From assembly GCA_028869395.1 (NCBI GenBank), contig JAGWSE010000303.1, positions 1-10,081 of the forward strand: a DNA stretch of 10,081 nucleotides, in the 5' to 3' direction. The position numbers and the translations under genes are program-made. Under the pieces are notes generated by a model. That model saw nothing but the letters and a program-made list of their open reading frames with translations, did not search any database and was not told where the DNA came from. Position 1 is the first letter of the stretch, and every line of letters begins with the position of its first letter. The stretch is from Alphaproteobacteria bacterium. GTDB taxonomy: Bacteria > Pseudomonadota > Alphaproteobacteria > Caulobacterales > Caulobacteraceae. Below are positions 1 through 5,659 of the stretch, piece by piece.

Positions 1-726
1 AGGCGCGATGCCGGGGAGGATCGAGCCGGACCGCTCGCGAATGTAGCCGGTCAGGTCGTATTCGGTGACCAGGTTCTCCATCACCGCCAGCACGCTCTCG
101 AAGAGCGCCGCATCGATCACCTGGCCCAGGCCGGTGCGTTCCCGGTGATGCAGCGCCATCAGTATCCCCATGGCCGCATGCATGGCGGCCAGGCTGTCGC
201 CGATGGAGATCCCCGCCCGCGCCGGCGGACGGTCCGGCTCTCCGGTCACGTAGCGCAGGCCGCCCATCGCCTCGCCGATCAGGCCGTAACCCGCCCGCTG
301 CGAATAGGGGCCTGTCTGCCCGAAGCCCGAAACCCGCGCCATGATCAGGCGAGGGTTCTCCGCCGCGAGGCTCTCGTAGGAGAGCCCCCACTTCTCCATG
401 GCGCCCGGACGGAAGTTCTCGATGACCACGTCGGCGCCGCGGATCAGCGTCCGCGCCAGCGCCTGGCCTTCCGGCGTGCGCAGGTCCAGGCCGACGGACT
501 TCTTGTTGCGCCCGATCACCGGCCACCACGGCGAAAGCCCTTTGGGCAGGCTGCGGCCCCACTGCCGCATGGGATCGCCCGCGCGCGGATCCTCGATCTT
601 GATCACCTCGGCGCCGAAGTCGCCGAGGATCTGGCCACAGAATGGGCCGGCGATCAGCGTTCCCATCTCGATCACGCGCAGGTCGGCGAGCGGGCCCTGG
701 GCGTTGTTCGGGGTCACGTCCGTCAT
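1..726 (-). CDS. Class III CoA-transferase (CaiB/BaiF family), 3' end beyond the window
   Basis: The first 242 residues of a CaiB/BaiF-type CoA-transferase are visible, and the frame is open to the left edge. The family moves CoA between organic acids through an aspartyl-CoA thioester and acts in the cytoplasm as an interlocked dimer. Visible marks are an N-terminal LADLRVIEMG strand, a nucleotide-fold stretch GQILGDFGAEVIKIE (residues about 31-45), RNKKSVGLDL (73-82), ENFRPGAMEKWGLSYE (103-118), SGFGQTGPYS (133-142) and IGDSLAAMHAAMG (175-187). D177 in the last motif matches the catalytic Asp of formyl-CoA transferase. Full family members are about 380-410 residues, so roughly 40% is missing. 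The ATG start has GGAGA (plus-strand 736-740) nine bases upstream. The gene is divergent from the acylpyruvase gene, with only 59 bases between them. Substrate cannot be assigned; racemases of the AMACR type share the fold. Family call is firm, acyl-CoA specificity unknown. Confidence 0.93.
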   Translation of the reverse strand, partial: MTDVTPNNAQGPLADLRVIEMGTLIAGPFCGQILGDFGAEVIKIEDPRAGDPMRQWGRSLPKGLSPWWPVIGRNKKSVGLDLRTPEGQALARTLIRGADVVIENFRPGAMEKWGLSYESLAAENPRLIMARVSGFGQTGPYSQRAGYGLIGEAMGGLRYVTGEPDRPPARAGISIGDSLAAMHAAMGILMALHHRERTGLGQVIDAALFESVLAVMENLVTEYDLTGYIRERSGSILPGIAP

Positions 727-750
727 TCGATAAGGTCTCCGGTGGCCGGC

Positions 751-779
751 TTCCCATAGCCCGGGCGCGGAGCTAAGTC
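751..779 (+). promoter_or_regulatory. Candidate leaderless promoter of the acylpyruvase gene
   Basis: The -10-like box GCTAAGTC (772-779) ends six bases before the ATG at 786 and matches 7 of 8 positions of the Caulobacter housekeeping -10 GCTANAWC. TTCCCAT sits at 751-757, 14 bases further up, so the pair of Ts lies at exactly -35 if transcription starts on the A of the ATG. The -35 box is a poor match to TTGACGS. No Shine-Dalgarno sequence is present before the ATG. The same spacing recurs before the carbonic anhydrase and scoA genes, which is the main support. Confidence 0.5.
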
Positions 780-785
780 GCTCCC

Positions 786-1463
786 ATGCAGTCCGTCATC
801 GAAGCCCCCGCCCAGGTCAGCGTCCCCGTCGAGGGTGAAGCCGGCCGCTTCCCCGTGCGCCGCGTCCTGTGCGTCGGCCGCAACTACGCCGCCCACCGGC
901 GCGAAATGGGCGGCGACGACCGCGACCCGCCGTTCTTCTTCTCGAAGCCCGCCGACGCGATCGTGCCGCCGGGAAACGACGTGGCATATCCGCCCGCTAC
1001 CGCGAACCTGCACCATGAGATCGAACTTGTCGTCGCCTTGAAGGCGGGTGGGGCGGACGTGCCGGCCGAGAAGGCCCTCGACCTCGTCTACGGCTACGCC
1101 GTGGGCGTCGACATCACCCGTCGCGATCTGCAGAACAAGGCCAAGGGCAAGGGCCAGCCCTGGGAGGCCTCAAAGGGCTTCGACCAGTCGGCGCCGATCT
1201 CGGCGATCAGGCCGTGGACGGGAGCCCCGCCGCAGGGCCGCATCTGGCTCTCGGTAGAGGGCCAGGTGAAGCAGGATGCCCTCGTCGCCGACATGATCTG
1301 GAATGTCGCCGAGATCATCGCGGAGGCCTCGAAACTCTGGCGGGTCGCCCCGGGCGATCTGATCTTCACCGGTACGCCGGAAGGCGTCGGGCCCATGGTT
1401 CGCGGCGATCTCGTCAAGGGCGGCGTCGAAGGCGTCGGTGAGCTGTCGTTCCGGATCGTCTGA
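786..1463 (+). CDS. Fumarylacetoacetase-family hydrolase, acylpyruvase / fumarylpyruvate hydrolase type (FAHD1/NagK-like)
   Basis: This 225-residue protein is a short FAH-fold hydrolase that cleaves a C-C bond in acylpyruvates or fumarylpyruvate-like substrates in the cytoplasm with a divalent metal. The metal ligands are E78 and E80 in HHEIELVV and D109 in GVDITRRD. H37 and E40 in GRNYAAHRREMG match the catalytic His-Glu pair of FAHD1, and K130 in SKGFDQSAP matches its active-site lysine; all residues fit with one constant offset. DLIFTGTPEGVGP (191-203) is the usual C-terminal family motif. The length argues for the FAHD1/NagK type and not the roughly 420-residue tyrosine-pathway FAH. The stop overlaps the next start (TGATG), so it is translationally coupled to the isomerase, and the pair handles consecutive steps of ring-fission product breakdown. 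Whether the substrate is fumarylpyruvate or fumarylacetoacetate cannot be decided here. Some family members also decarboxylate oxaloacetate. Confidence 0.9.
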   Translation: MQSVIEAPAQVSVPVEGEAGRFPVRRVLCVGRNYAAHRREMGGDDRDPPFFFSKPADAIVPPGNDVAYPPATANLHHEIELVVALKAGGADVPAEKALDLVYGYAVGVDITRRDLQNKAKGKGQPWEASKGFDQSAPISAIRPWTGAPPQGRIWLSVEGQVKQDALVADMIWNVAEIIAEASKLWRVAPGDLIFTGTPEGVGPMVRGDLVKGGVEGVGELSFRIV

Positions 1464-2107
1464 TGGCCTACGTCCTCCACAGCTACTGGCGCGCCACCGC
1501 GCCCTACCGCGTGCGCATCGGCCTCAACCTGAAGGGGCTCGCCTATGACTACGCGCCGGTGAACCTGCTCGCGGGCTCGCAGCACGATCCGGCCTACGCC
1601 GCGCTGAACCCGCAGGAGCTGACGCCCGCGCTGCGGCTCGATGATGGGCGAGTTCTCACCCAAAGCCTGGCGATCCTCGAGTGGCTGGAGGAGGTCCATC
1701 CCGCCCCGCCGCTGCTGCCGGCCGATCCGGGCGCGCGGGCGGTGGTCCGCGCCATGGCGGATATCGTGGCCTGCGACATCCACCCTCTGAACAATCTGCG
1801 CATCCAGCAGCAGCTCGCCGCCATGGGCGTGGATGAGGCCGGCCGCGTGGCCTGGAGCCAGCGCTGGATCGAGGACGGCTTCCGCGCGCTGGAGCCGATG
1901 ATCGCGGCGCATGGGGCGGGCTTCTCATTCGGCGCTGCGCCCACGCTCGCCGACTGCTGCCTGATTCCCCAGGTCTATTCCGTGGAGCGCTACAAGGTGG
2001 ACCTGACGCCCTATCCGGCGATCCGCGCCGTGGCCGAGGCCTGCGCGTCTCATCCGGCGTTTCAGGCCGCCCATCCCGACCGTCAGCCGGACGCAAAACC
2101 CGCCTGA
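1463..2107 (+). CDS. maiA: Maleylacetoacetate / maleylpyruvate isomerase (zeta-class GST fold)
   Basis: This 214-residue protein has the standard length of zeta-class glutathione transferases that isomerise maleylacetoacetate or maleylpyruvate cis-trans using glutathione. The N-terminal thioredoxin-like domain runs to about residue 86, with YRVRIGLNLKGL (15-26), LNPQELTPAL (48-57) and the glutathione-binding QSLAILEWLEE (67-77). The helical domain carries CDIHPLNNLRI (104-114) and PTLADCCLIPQ (160-170), followed by VDLTPYPAIRAV (179-190). The family active-site loop SSCxWRVRIAL is changed to ATAPYRVRIGL (11-21): the first serine is alanine and the second is threonine. The end of the protein resembles the gentisate-pathway enzyme NagL as much as MaiA. 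It is coupled by a one-base overlap to the upstream acylpyruvase-type hydrolase, which would take its trans product. The isomerase call is strong; the choice of substrate is open. Confidence 0.9.
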   Translation: MAYVLHSYWRATAPYRVRIGLNLKGLAYDYAPVNLLAGSQHDPAYAALNPQELTPALRLDDGRVLTQSLAILEWLEEVHPAPPLLPADPGARAVVRAMADIVACDIHPLNNLRIQQQLAAMGVDEAGRVAWSQRWIEDGFRALEPMIAAHGAGFSFGAAPTLADCCLIPQVYSVERYKVDLTPYPAIRAVAEACASHPAFQAAHPDRQPDAKPA

Positions 2108-2113
2108 GAGGGG

Positions 2114-2142
2114 TTGTCGCATCCGGCGCGGGGCTCTAGAGG
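2114..2142 (+). promoter_or_regulatory. Candidate leaderless promoter of the carbonic anhydrase gene
   Basis: TTGTCGC (2114-2120) matches 6 of 7 positions of the Caulobacter -35 consensus TTGACGS. After a 14-base spacer comes TCTAGAGG (2135-2142), whose CTA lies exactly 13 bases before the ATG, as in the two other leaderless candidates in this window. The -10 itself is only a partial match. Transcription would begin at the ATG at 2149. The GAGGG within the box could alternatively act as a weak Shine-Dalgarno sequence. The whole promoter fits in the 41-base gap after maiA. Confidence 0.45.
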
Positions 2143-2148
2143 GCGCCC

Positions 2149-2766
2149 ATGCTCGACGATCTGAAGGCCAAGAACCGCGCGTGGGCGGAACGCAAGACCG
2201 CCGACGACCCGGGTTATTTCCGCCGCCTCGTGGGTCAGCAGGCCCCGCAGTACCTCTGGATCGGCTGCTCGGACAGCCGGGTGCCGGCGACCGAGATCGT
2301 CGACCTCGATCCCGGCGAGATGTTCGTCCACCGCAACATCGCCAATCTCGCCCCGCCGCAGGACGCGAATTACCTTTCGGTGCTGCAGTACGCCGTCGAT
2401 GTGCTGAAGGTCAGGCACATCCTGGTGGTCGGCCACTACGGTTGCGGCGGCATCGCCGCAGCGGTGGACGGCGGACGTCGCGGCCTCATCGATCATTGGC
2501 TGCACCCGATCCGCGAGACCGCCCACGAGCACCGCCACGAACTCGAGGTCATCCCCGAGGAGCGCGAGCGGCTCAATCGCCTCTGCGAGCTCAACGTCGT
2601 CCGCCAGGTGCGCAACGTCGGTTCCGATGTGTTCGTGCAGGACGCCTGGGCGCGCGGCCAGAAGATCAGCGTGCACGGATGGGTCTATTCCCTCGAGACC
2701 GGCCTCATTACGGACCTGGACGTCACTGTGCGCTCCTCTGCCGACGTGGAGAAGCTTGAGTCCTGA
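2149..2766 (+). CDS. can: Beta-class carbonic anhydrase
   Basis: This 205-residue cytoplasmic zinc enzyme interconverts CO2 and bicarbonate, supplying bicarbonate to carboxylases. The zinc ligands are clear: C40 in GCSDSRVPA, H96 and C99 in VGHYGCGG. D42 and R44 form the conserved Asp-Arg dyad that gates the active site. The positions are nearly those of E. coli Can (C42, D44, H98, C101), and the length is normal. The motifs PGEMFVHRNIAN (55-66) and LSVLQYAVDVLKV (76-88) are typical. The C-terminal half carries GWVYSLETGLITDLDV, the usual last strand. It lies 41 bases after maiA and has its own candidate promoter, so it is probably transcribed separately as a housekeeping gene. It is convergent with the oxygenase gene, with 33 bases between the stops. 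Function is well supported. Confidence 0.96.
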   Translation: MLDDLKAKNRAWAERKTADDPGYFRRLVGQQAPQYLWIGCSDSRVPATEIVDLDPGEMFVHRNIANLAPPQDANYLSVLQYAVDVLKVRHILVVGHYGCGGIAAAVDGGRRGLIDHWLHPIRETAHEHRHELEVIPEERERLNRLCELNVVRQVRNVGSDVFVQDAWARGQKISVHGWVYSLETGLITDLDVTVRSSADVEKLES

Positions 2767-2799
2767 GCGCGTCGCGTCACGGCGCCACCGGACGCTAGG

Positions 2800-3753
2800 T
2801 CAAGCCAGCTTGATCTCCCGCAGCCGTTCCAGGAGGTAGTCGTTGGCCGTGATCGGCTCCGGGTAGCGGTCGGGATGGGCCGCGTCCACGCAGTTGGGCA
2901 GCGTCCGGATCAGGTAGTCCGAGTTGAAGTGCAGGAAAAACGGCGTGGAGTAGCGGGCGAAGCCGCGCCGCTCCGGCGCAGGGTTCACCACGCGGTGCGT
3001 GGTGGAGGGCAGCCGGTGGTTGGTCAGCCGCTGCAGCATGTCGCCGATGTTGCAGACCAGGCTTCCCGGCGGGGGGTTGATCGACAGCCACGAGCCGTCG
3101 CGATCCTTCACTTCCAGCCCGGCTTCCTCGGCGCCCAGCAGCAAGGTGATGACGTTGATGTCCTCATGCGCGGCGGCGCGGATGTGGGGCCCGTCCTGTG
3201 GCACGGGCGGATAGTGCAGGAGCCGCAGGATCGAATTGCCCTCCGCCACCGTCGCGTCGAAGAAGTGGCGCTCCAGGCCGAGCCAGACCGCGATCGCCTC
3301 CAGCACCTTCAGCCCCATGGCGTCCAGCGCGCCGTAAAGCCAGCCGACCCGATCATGGAATCCGGGTATGTCCGCGTCCGCCCAGACGTTCTCGGGCATG
3401 TGGTCGCGGTAGCGGTGTCCCGCGGGCAAGTCTCGGCCGACGTGCCAGAATTCCTTCAGGTCGTAGTGAGCCTCGCCCTTAGCGGTCTCCACTCCGAATG
3501 GCGTGTAGCCGCGCTGGCCTGCGACCGGCAGCTTGTAATTCAGCTTCACCGCCTCGGGCAGGGCGAAGAAGTCCTTGGCCGCCTCGATCGCGACATCGAT
3601 CTTCGGCTGTGCGATTCCGTGGTCGGAGATCACCGCGAATCCATACCGCGCGAAGCTGTCGCCCAGCGCCTGGGAGAAGCCGCCGAAGTCGCGGTTGAAA
3701 TCCCGGAACGATATGGGGGCGATGCTGCGCGAAAGGGTTGGAGCCTGACTCAT
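2800..3753 (-). CDS. 2-oxoglutarate/Fe(II)-dependent oxygenase, isopenicillin N synthase-like family
   Basis: This 317-residue cytoplasmic non-heme iron oxygenase has the usual two-part architecture: an N-terminal DIOX_N region (about 12-120, with FARYGFAVISDHGI and the FFALP motif) and the C-terminal jelly-roll domain. The iron triad is H196 and D198 in AAHEDINVITLL and H253 in STTHRVVNP. R267 and S269 in RYSTPFF form the R-x-S pair that holds the 2-oxoglutarate carboxylate, so it is expected to use 2OG and not act as an oxidase like true isopenicillin N synthase. No beta-lactam genes are present, and the substrate is unknown. Bacterial homologues act on amino acids, purine derivatives and small hydrophobic metabolites. 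The start has a good AGGAAGG Shine-Dalgarno sequence just upstream (minus strand, about 3758-3764). It is divergent from scoA across a 127-base gap with two inverted repeats, so shared regulation is possible. Confidence 0.9.
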   Translation of the reverse strand: MSQAPTLSRSIAPISFRDFNRDFGGFSQALGDSFARYGFAVISDHGIAQPKIDVAIEAAKDFFALPEAVKLNYKLPVAGQRGYTPFGVETAKGEAHYDLKEFWHVGRDLPAGHRYRDHMPENVWADADIPGFHDRVGWLYGALDAMGLKVLEAIAVWLGLERHFFDATVAEGNSILRLLHYPPVPQDGPHIRAAAHEDINVITLLLGAEEAGLEVKDRDGSWLSINPPPGSLVCNIGDMLQRLTNHRLPSTTHRVVNPAPERRGFARYSTPFFLHFNSDYLIRTLPNCVDAAHPDRYPEPITANDYLLERLREIKLA

Positions 3754-3788
3754 GGGGCCTTCCTACACCGCTGCGCAGGCGGCCTCCA

Positions 3789-3805
3789 CCTGCCGGATTG
3801 GCAGG
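3789..3805. repeat. Perfect inverted repeat in the oxygenase/scoA gap
   Basis: CCTGCC and GGCAGG flank a five-base GGATT centre, giving a 17-base dyad. It lies 36-52 bases upstream of the oxygenase start and 76-92 bases upstream of scoA. It could be a regulator operator. It is not followed by a T run, so it is not a terminator. No regulator gene is visible next to it, and a chance dyad of this size in GC-rich DNA is possible. Confidence 0.4.
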
Positions 3806-3824
3806 CACGGCTCGCCCATCCCGC

Positions 3825-3843
3825 GTCCTTTTCGCGCAAGGAC
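3825..3843. repeat. Second perfect inverted repeat next to the scoA promoter
   Basis: GTCCTT and AAGGAC flank the seven-base centre TTCGCGC, giving a 19-base dyad. It ends two bases before the candidate -35 element of scoA (3846), a normal place for an activator or repressor site. Its arms differ in sequence from the dyad at 3789-3805, so the two need not bind the same protein. Confidence 0.42.
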
Positions 3844-3845
3844 CG

Positions 3846-3874
3846 TTCTCAAATGCGCAGCCCGGCGCTAAACC
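3846..3874 (+). promoter_or_regulatory. Candidate leaderless promoter of scoA
   Basis: GCTAAACC (3867-3874) matches 7 of 8 positions of the Caulobacter -10 GCTANAWC and ends six bases before the scoA ATG at 3881. TTCTCAA (3846-3852) lies 14 bases further up, with TT at exactly -35 from the A of the ATG. The -35 is weak, which would suit a regulated promoter next to the dyad at 3825-3843. No Shine-Dalgarno sequence precedes the ATG, so a transcript starting at the ATG is the simplest reading. Confidence 0.55.
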
Positions 3875-3880
3875 CCGCCC

Positions 3881-4627
3881 ATGGCGAACAAGGTGCGAAA
3901 GTCCGCCGAGGCGGCGCTCGAGGGCGTGCTCTTCGACGGCATGACGATCATGGCCGGAGGCTTCGGCCTCTGCGGCATCCCGGAGAACCTCATCGCGGCG
4001 ATCCGCAAGGCCGGCGTCAAGGACCTGACGGTTGTCTCGAACAACTGTGGCGTCGACGACTTCGGGCTGGGCGTCCTCCTGGCCGGCGGTCAGATCCGCA
4101 GGATGATCTCCAGCTACGTCGGCGAGAACAAGCTCTTCGCCGAGCTCTATCTCTCCGGAAAGCTCGAGCTGGAGTTCAATCCGCAGGGCACGCTGGCCGA
4201 GCGCATCCGCGCGGGCGGGGCGGGCATCCCGGCCTTCTACACCCGGACCGGCGTCGGCACTCTGGTCGCAGAGGGCAAGGAAGTTCGCGAGTTCGACGGC
4301 GAGACGTACGTGATGGAGCGCGGCCTCACAGCCGACCTCTCCATCGTCAAGGCGTGGAAAGGCGATACCGAAGGCAACCTCGTCTATCGGAAGACCGCGC
4401 GGAACTTCAATCCGATGATGGCCACCGCCGGAAAGGTGACGCTGGCCGAGGTTGAGGAGCTTGTGGAGCCGGGCCAGATCGATCCCAACCACATCCACAC
4501 GCCCGGCATCTATGTCGACAGGATCCTGAAGGGTGCGAAGTTCGAGAAGCGCATCGAGCAGATGACCGTGCGGCCCAAGGAGACCCCAGAGCGCCTTGCC
4601 GCCGCCGCCGCCGGCGAGGAGGTCTGA
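3881..4627 (+). CDS. scoA: Succinyl-CoA:3-ketoacid CoA-transferase, subunit A
   Basis: This 248-residue alpha subunit belongs to the class I CoA-transferases. With the next gene it forms SCOT, which moves CoA from succinyl-CoA to acetoacetate so that acetoacetate enters the TCA cycle as acetyl-CoA. The glycine-rich motif AGGFGLCGIPENLI (25-38) is the CoA-transferase 1 signature, followed by LTVVSNNCGVDDFGLG (49-64). The stretches GTLAERIRAGGAGIPAFYT (103-121) and KTARNFNPMMATAG (171-184) are strongly conserved in SCOT alpha subunits. Length is about 10-15 residues above many family members, mainly from an alanine-rich C-terminal tail. It sits two bases before scoB. The ATG lacks a Shine-Dalgarno sequence and appears leaderless. 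In context it could consume acetoacetate from the homogentisate-type genes to the left, though it also serves ketone or leucine catabolism. Other acyl specificities, such as 3-oxoadipate, are less likely. Confidence 0.95.
   Translation: MANKVRKSAEAALEGVLFDGMTIMAGGFGLCGIPENLIAAIRKAGVKDLTVVSNNCGVDDFGLGVLLAGGQIRRMISSYVGENKLFAELYLSGKLELEFNPQGTLAERIRAGGAGIPAFYTRTGVGTLVAEGKEVREFDGETYVMERGLTADLSIVKAWKGDTEGNLVYRKTARNFNPMMATAGKVTLAEVEELVEPGQIDPNHIHTPGIYVDRILKGAKFEKRIEQMTVRPKETPERLAAAAAGEEV
4616..4622 (+). promoter_or_regulatory. Strong Shine-Dalgarno sequence of scoB
   Basis: GAGGAGG lies inside the last codons of scoA, seven bases before the scoB ATG. The strong site contrasts with the missing one at scoA and would keep the two subunits in balance. 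Confidence 0.75.
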
Positions 4628-4629
4628 CC

Positions 4630-5298
4630 ATGGCCCAGGACACGAAGGGATGGACGCGAAACGAGATGGCCGCCCGCGCCGCGCGCGAGCTGCAGGACGG
4701 CTTCTACGTCAATCTCGGCATCGGCATCCCGACCCTGGTCGCGAACTACATCCCGCCCGGCGTCTCGGTGACTCTCCAGAGCGAGAACGGGATGCTGGGC
4801 ATGGGGCCGTTCCCCTACGAGGGCGAGGCGGATCCTGACCTGATCAACGCCGGCAAGCAGACCATCACCGAGCTTCCGACCAGCTCCTATTTCAGCTCCG
4901 CGGACAGCTTCGCCATGATCCGCGGCGGCCACATCGACCTCTCCATCCTGGGCGCCATGCAGGTGGCGGCCAATGGCGACCTCGCCAACTGGATGGTGCC
5001 TGGCAAGATGGTGAAGGGCATGGGCGGGGCGATGGATCTGGTGGCCGGCGTGAAGCGGGTCGTGGTGGTCATGGAGCACTGCGAGAAGACCGGCGCGCCG
5101 AAGCTCCTGAACGCCTGCTCCCTTCCGCTCACCGGCGCCGGCGTTGTCGACCTCGTGATCACCGACCTTGGCGTTTTCGAGATCAACCGCGGCAAGACCC
5201 CGCTGACGCTCAGGGCGCTCGCGCCGGGCGTCACCGTCGAGGAGGTCAAGGCGAAGACGGAGCCGGATTTCCGGGTGGCCGAAAGCGCCGGGGCGTAG
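4630..5298 (+). CDS. scoB: Succinyl-CoA:3-ketoacid CoA-transferase, subunit B
   Basis: This 222-residue beta subunit completes SCOT. E52 in the QSENGMLGMGPFP stretch (50-62) is the catalytic glutamate that forms the glutamyl-CoA thioester. LGIGIPTLVANYIP (29-42) and GGHIDLSILGAMQVA (98-112) are the other class signatures, followed by WMVPGKMVKGMGGAMDL, which is typical of SCOT beta subunits. Length is normal. It starts two bases after the scoA stop with a strong Shine-Dalgarno sequence, so the two are one operon. Only 34 bases separate it from bufA, with no terminator-like hairpin seen, so read-through into the bufferin genes is possible. A SigF-like promoter candidate overlaps codons near its 3' end. 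Confidence 0.96.
   Translation: MAQDTKGWTRNEMAARAARELQDGFYVNLGIGIPTLVANYIPPGVSVTLQSENGMLGMGPFPYEGEADPDLINAGKQTITELPTSSYFSSADSFAMIRGGHIDLSILGAMQVAANGDLANWMVPGKMVKGMGGAMDLVAGVKRVVVVMEHCEKTGAPKLLNACSLPLTGAGVVDLVITDLGVFEINRGKTPLTLRALAPGVTVEEVKAKTEPDFRVAESAGA
5230..5255 (+). promoter_or_regulatory. Possible ECF (SigF-like) promoter for the bufferin operon, inside scoB
   Basis: GTCACC (5230-5235), a 16-base spacer and CGAA (5252-5255) match 9 of 10 positions of GTAACC-N16-CGAA, the motif I recall for Caulobacter SigF, an ECF sigma factor of heavy-metal response. Transcription would start near 5262, giving a leader of about 70 bases before bufA. It lies inside conserved scoB coding sequence, so chance is a real alternative. 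The consensus is from memory and was not checked. Confidence 0.35.
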
Positions 5299-5320
5299 CA
5301 GGATCGGCGCTTCTGAGCTT

Positions 5321-5327
5321 GAAGGAG
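5321..5327 (+). promoter_or_regulatory. Shine-Dalgarno sequence of bufA
   Basis: GAAGGAG, containing AAGGAG, lies five bases before the bufA ATG. It fixes the start of this small gene and predicts strong translation, as expected for a precursor peptide that must be made in excess of its modifying enzyme. Confidence 0.8.
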
Positions 5328-5332
5328 CCGCC

Positions 5333-5650
5333 ATGAACAAGACCCACTCCGCGCTCGCGGCCGCCGCCATCGTGGGCCTCGTCGCCGGGGCCGCCCAGGC
5401 GGCTGAGACCATGGCGGGCAAGGCTGACGCCGGCGCCAAGGAGAAGTGCTACGGGGTGGCCAAGGCCGGCCAGAACGATTGCGCAGCCGGTCCGGGAACC
5501 TCGTGCGCCGCCACCTCGAAGGTCGACTACGACGGAGCGGCCTGGAAAATGGTCCCCAAGGGGACTTGCGTCACCATCAAGACCCCCAAGGGAATGGGCT
5601 CGCTCACGCCCAGGGCGGATCCCGGCAAGGATCAGCCCTCCAACAGCTGA
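5333..5650 (+). CDS. bufA: BufA1-type bufferin precursor (DUF2282), secreted Cys-rich metallophore peptide
   Basis: This 105-residue protein has the make-up of a DUF2282/BufA1 bufferin, a ribosomally made peptide modified by an MNIO enzyme and exported to the periplasm, where characterised members bind copper. Residues 1-23 form a Sec signal peptide (MNKTHS n-region, Ala-rich core, AQA cleavage site before AETM). The mature part has exactly four cysteines: C39 (EKCYG), C50 (NDCAAG), C58 (TSCAAT) and C79 (KGTCVT). The context KCYGVAKAGQNDCAAG and W71-x-x-VPKGTC are family hallmarks. Published bufferins carry Cys-derived thiooxazoles; which cysteines are changed here is inferred, most likely the inner pair, with the outer pair in a disulfide. 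The tail SLTPRADPGKDQPSNS is flexible-looking. It heads bufA-bufB-bufC-msrA. There is no separate leader peptide besides the signal sequence, which is unusual among RiPPs but normal for this family. Confidence 0.9.
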   Translation: MNKTHSALAAAAIVGLVAGAAQAAETMAGKADAGAKEKCYGVAKAGQNDCAAGPGTSCAATSKVDYDGAAWKMVPKGTCVTIKTPKGMGSLTPRADPGKDQPSNS

Positions 5651-5659
5651 GCCTCGGCT

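Noticed and set aside
145..759. A 204-codon plus-strand open frame at the left edge
   Set aside because: It lies opposite the CaiB/BaiF CoA-transferase, which has a full set of family motifs; the plus-strand product is a shadow.
2767..2799. Possible terminator between the convergent carbonic anhydrase and oxygenase genes
   Set aside because: Only a five-base pairing (GCGTC at 2774-2778 with GACGC at 2791-2795) over a long loop is present, and there is no T run on either strand.
2875..4455. A 526-codon plus-strand open frame running antisense to the oxygenase and then out of frame through scoA
   Set aside because: It is Arg-, His- and Gly-rich with no family pattern, and it crosses two clear genes and their promoter region. 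Long empty frames are expected in GC-rich DNA.
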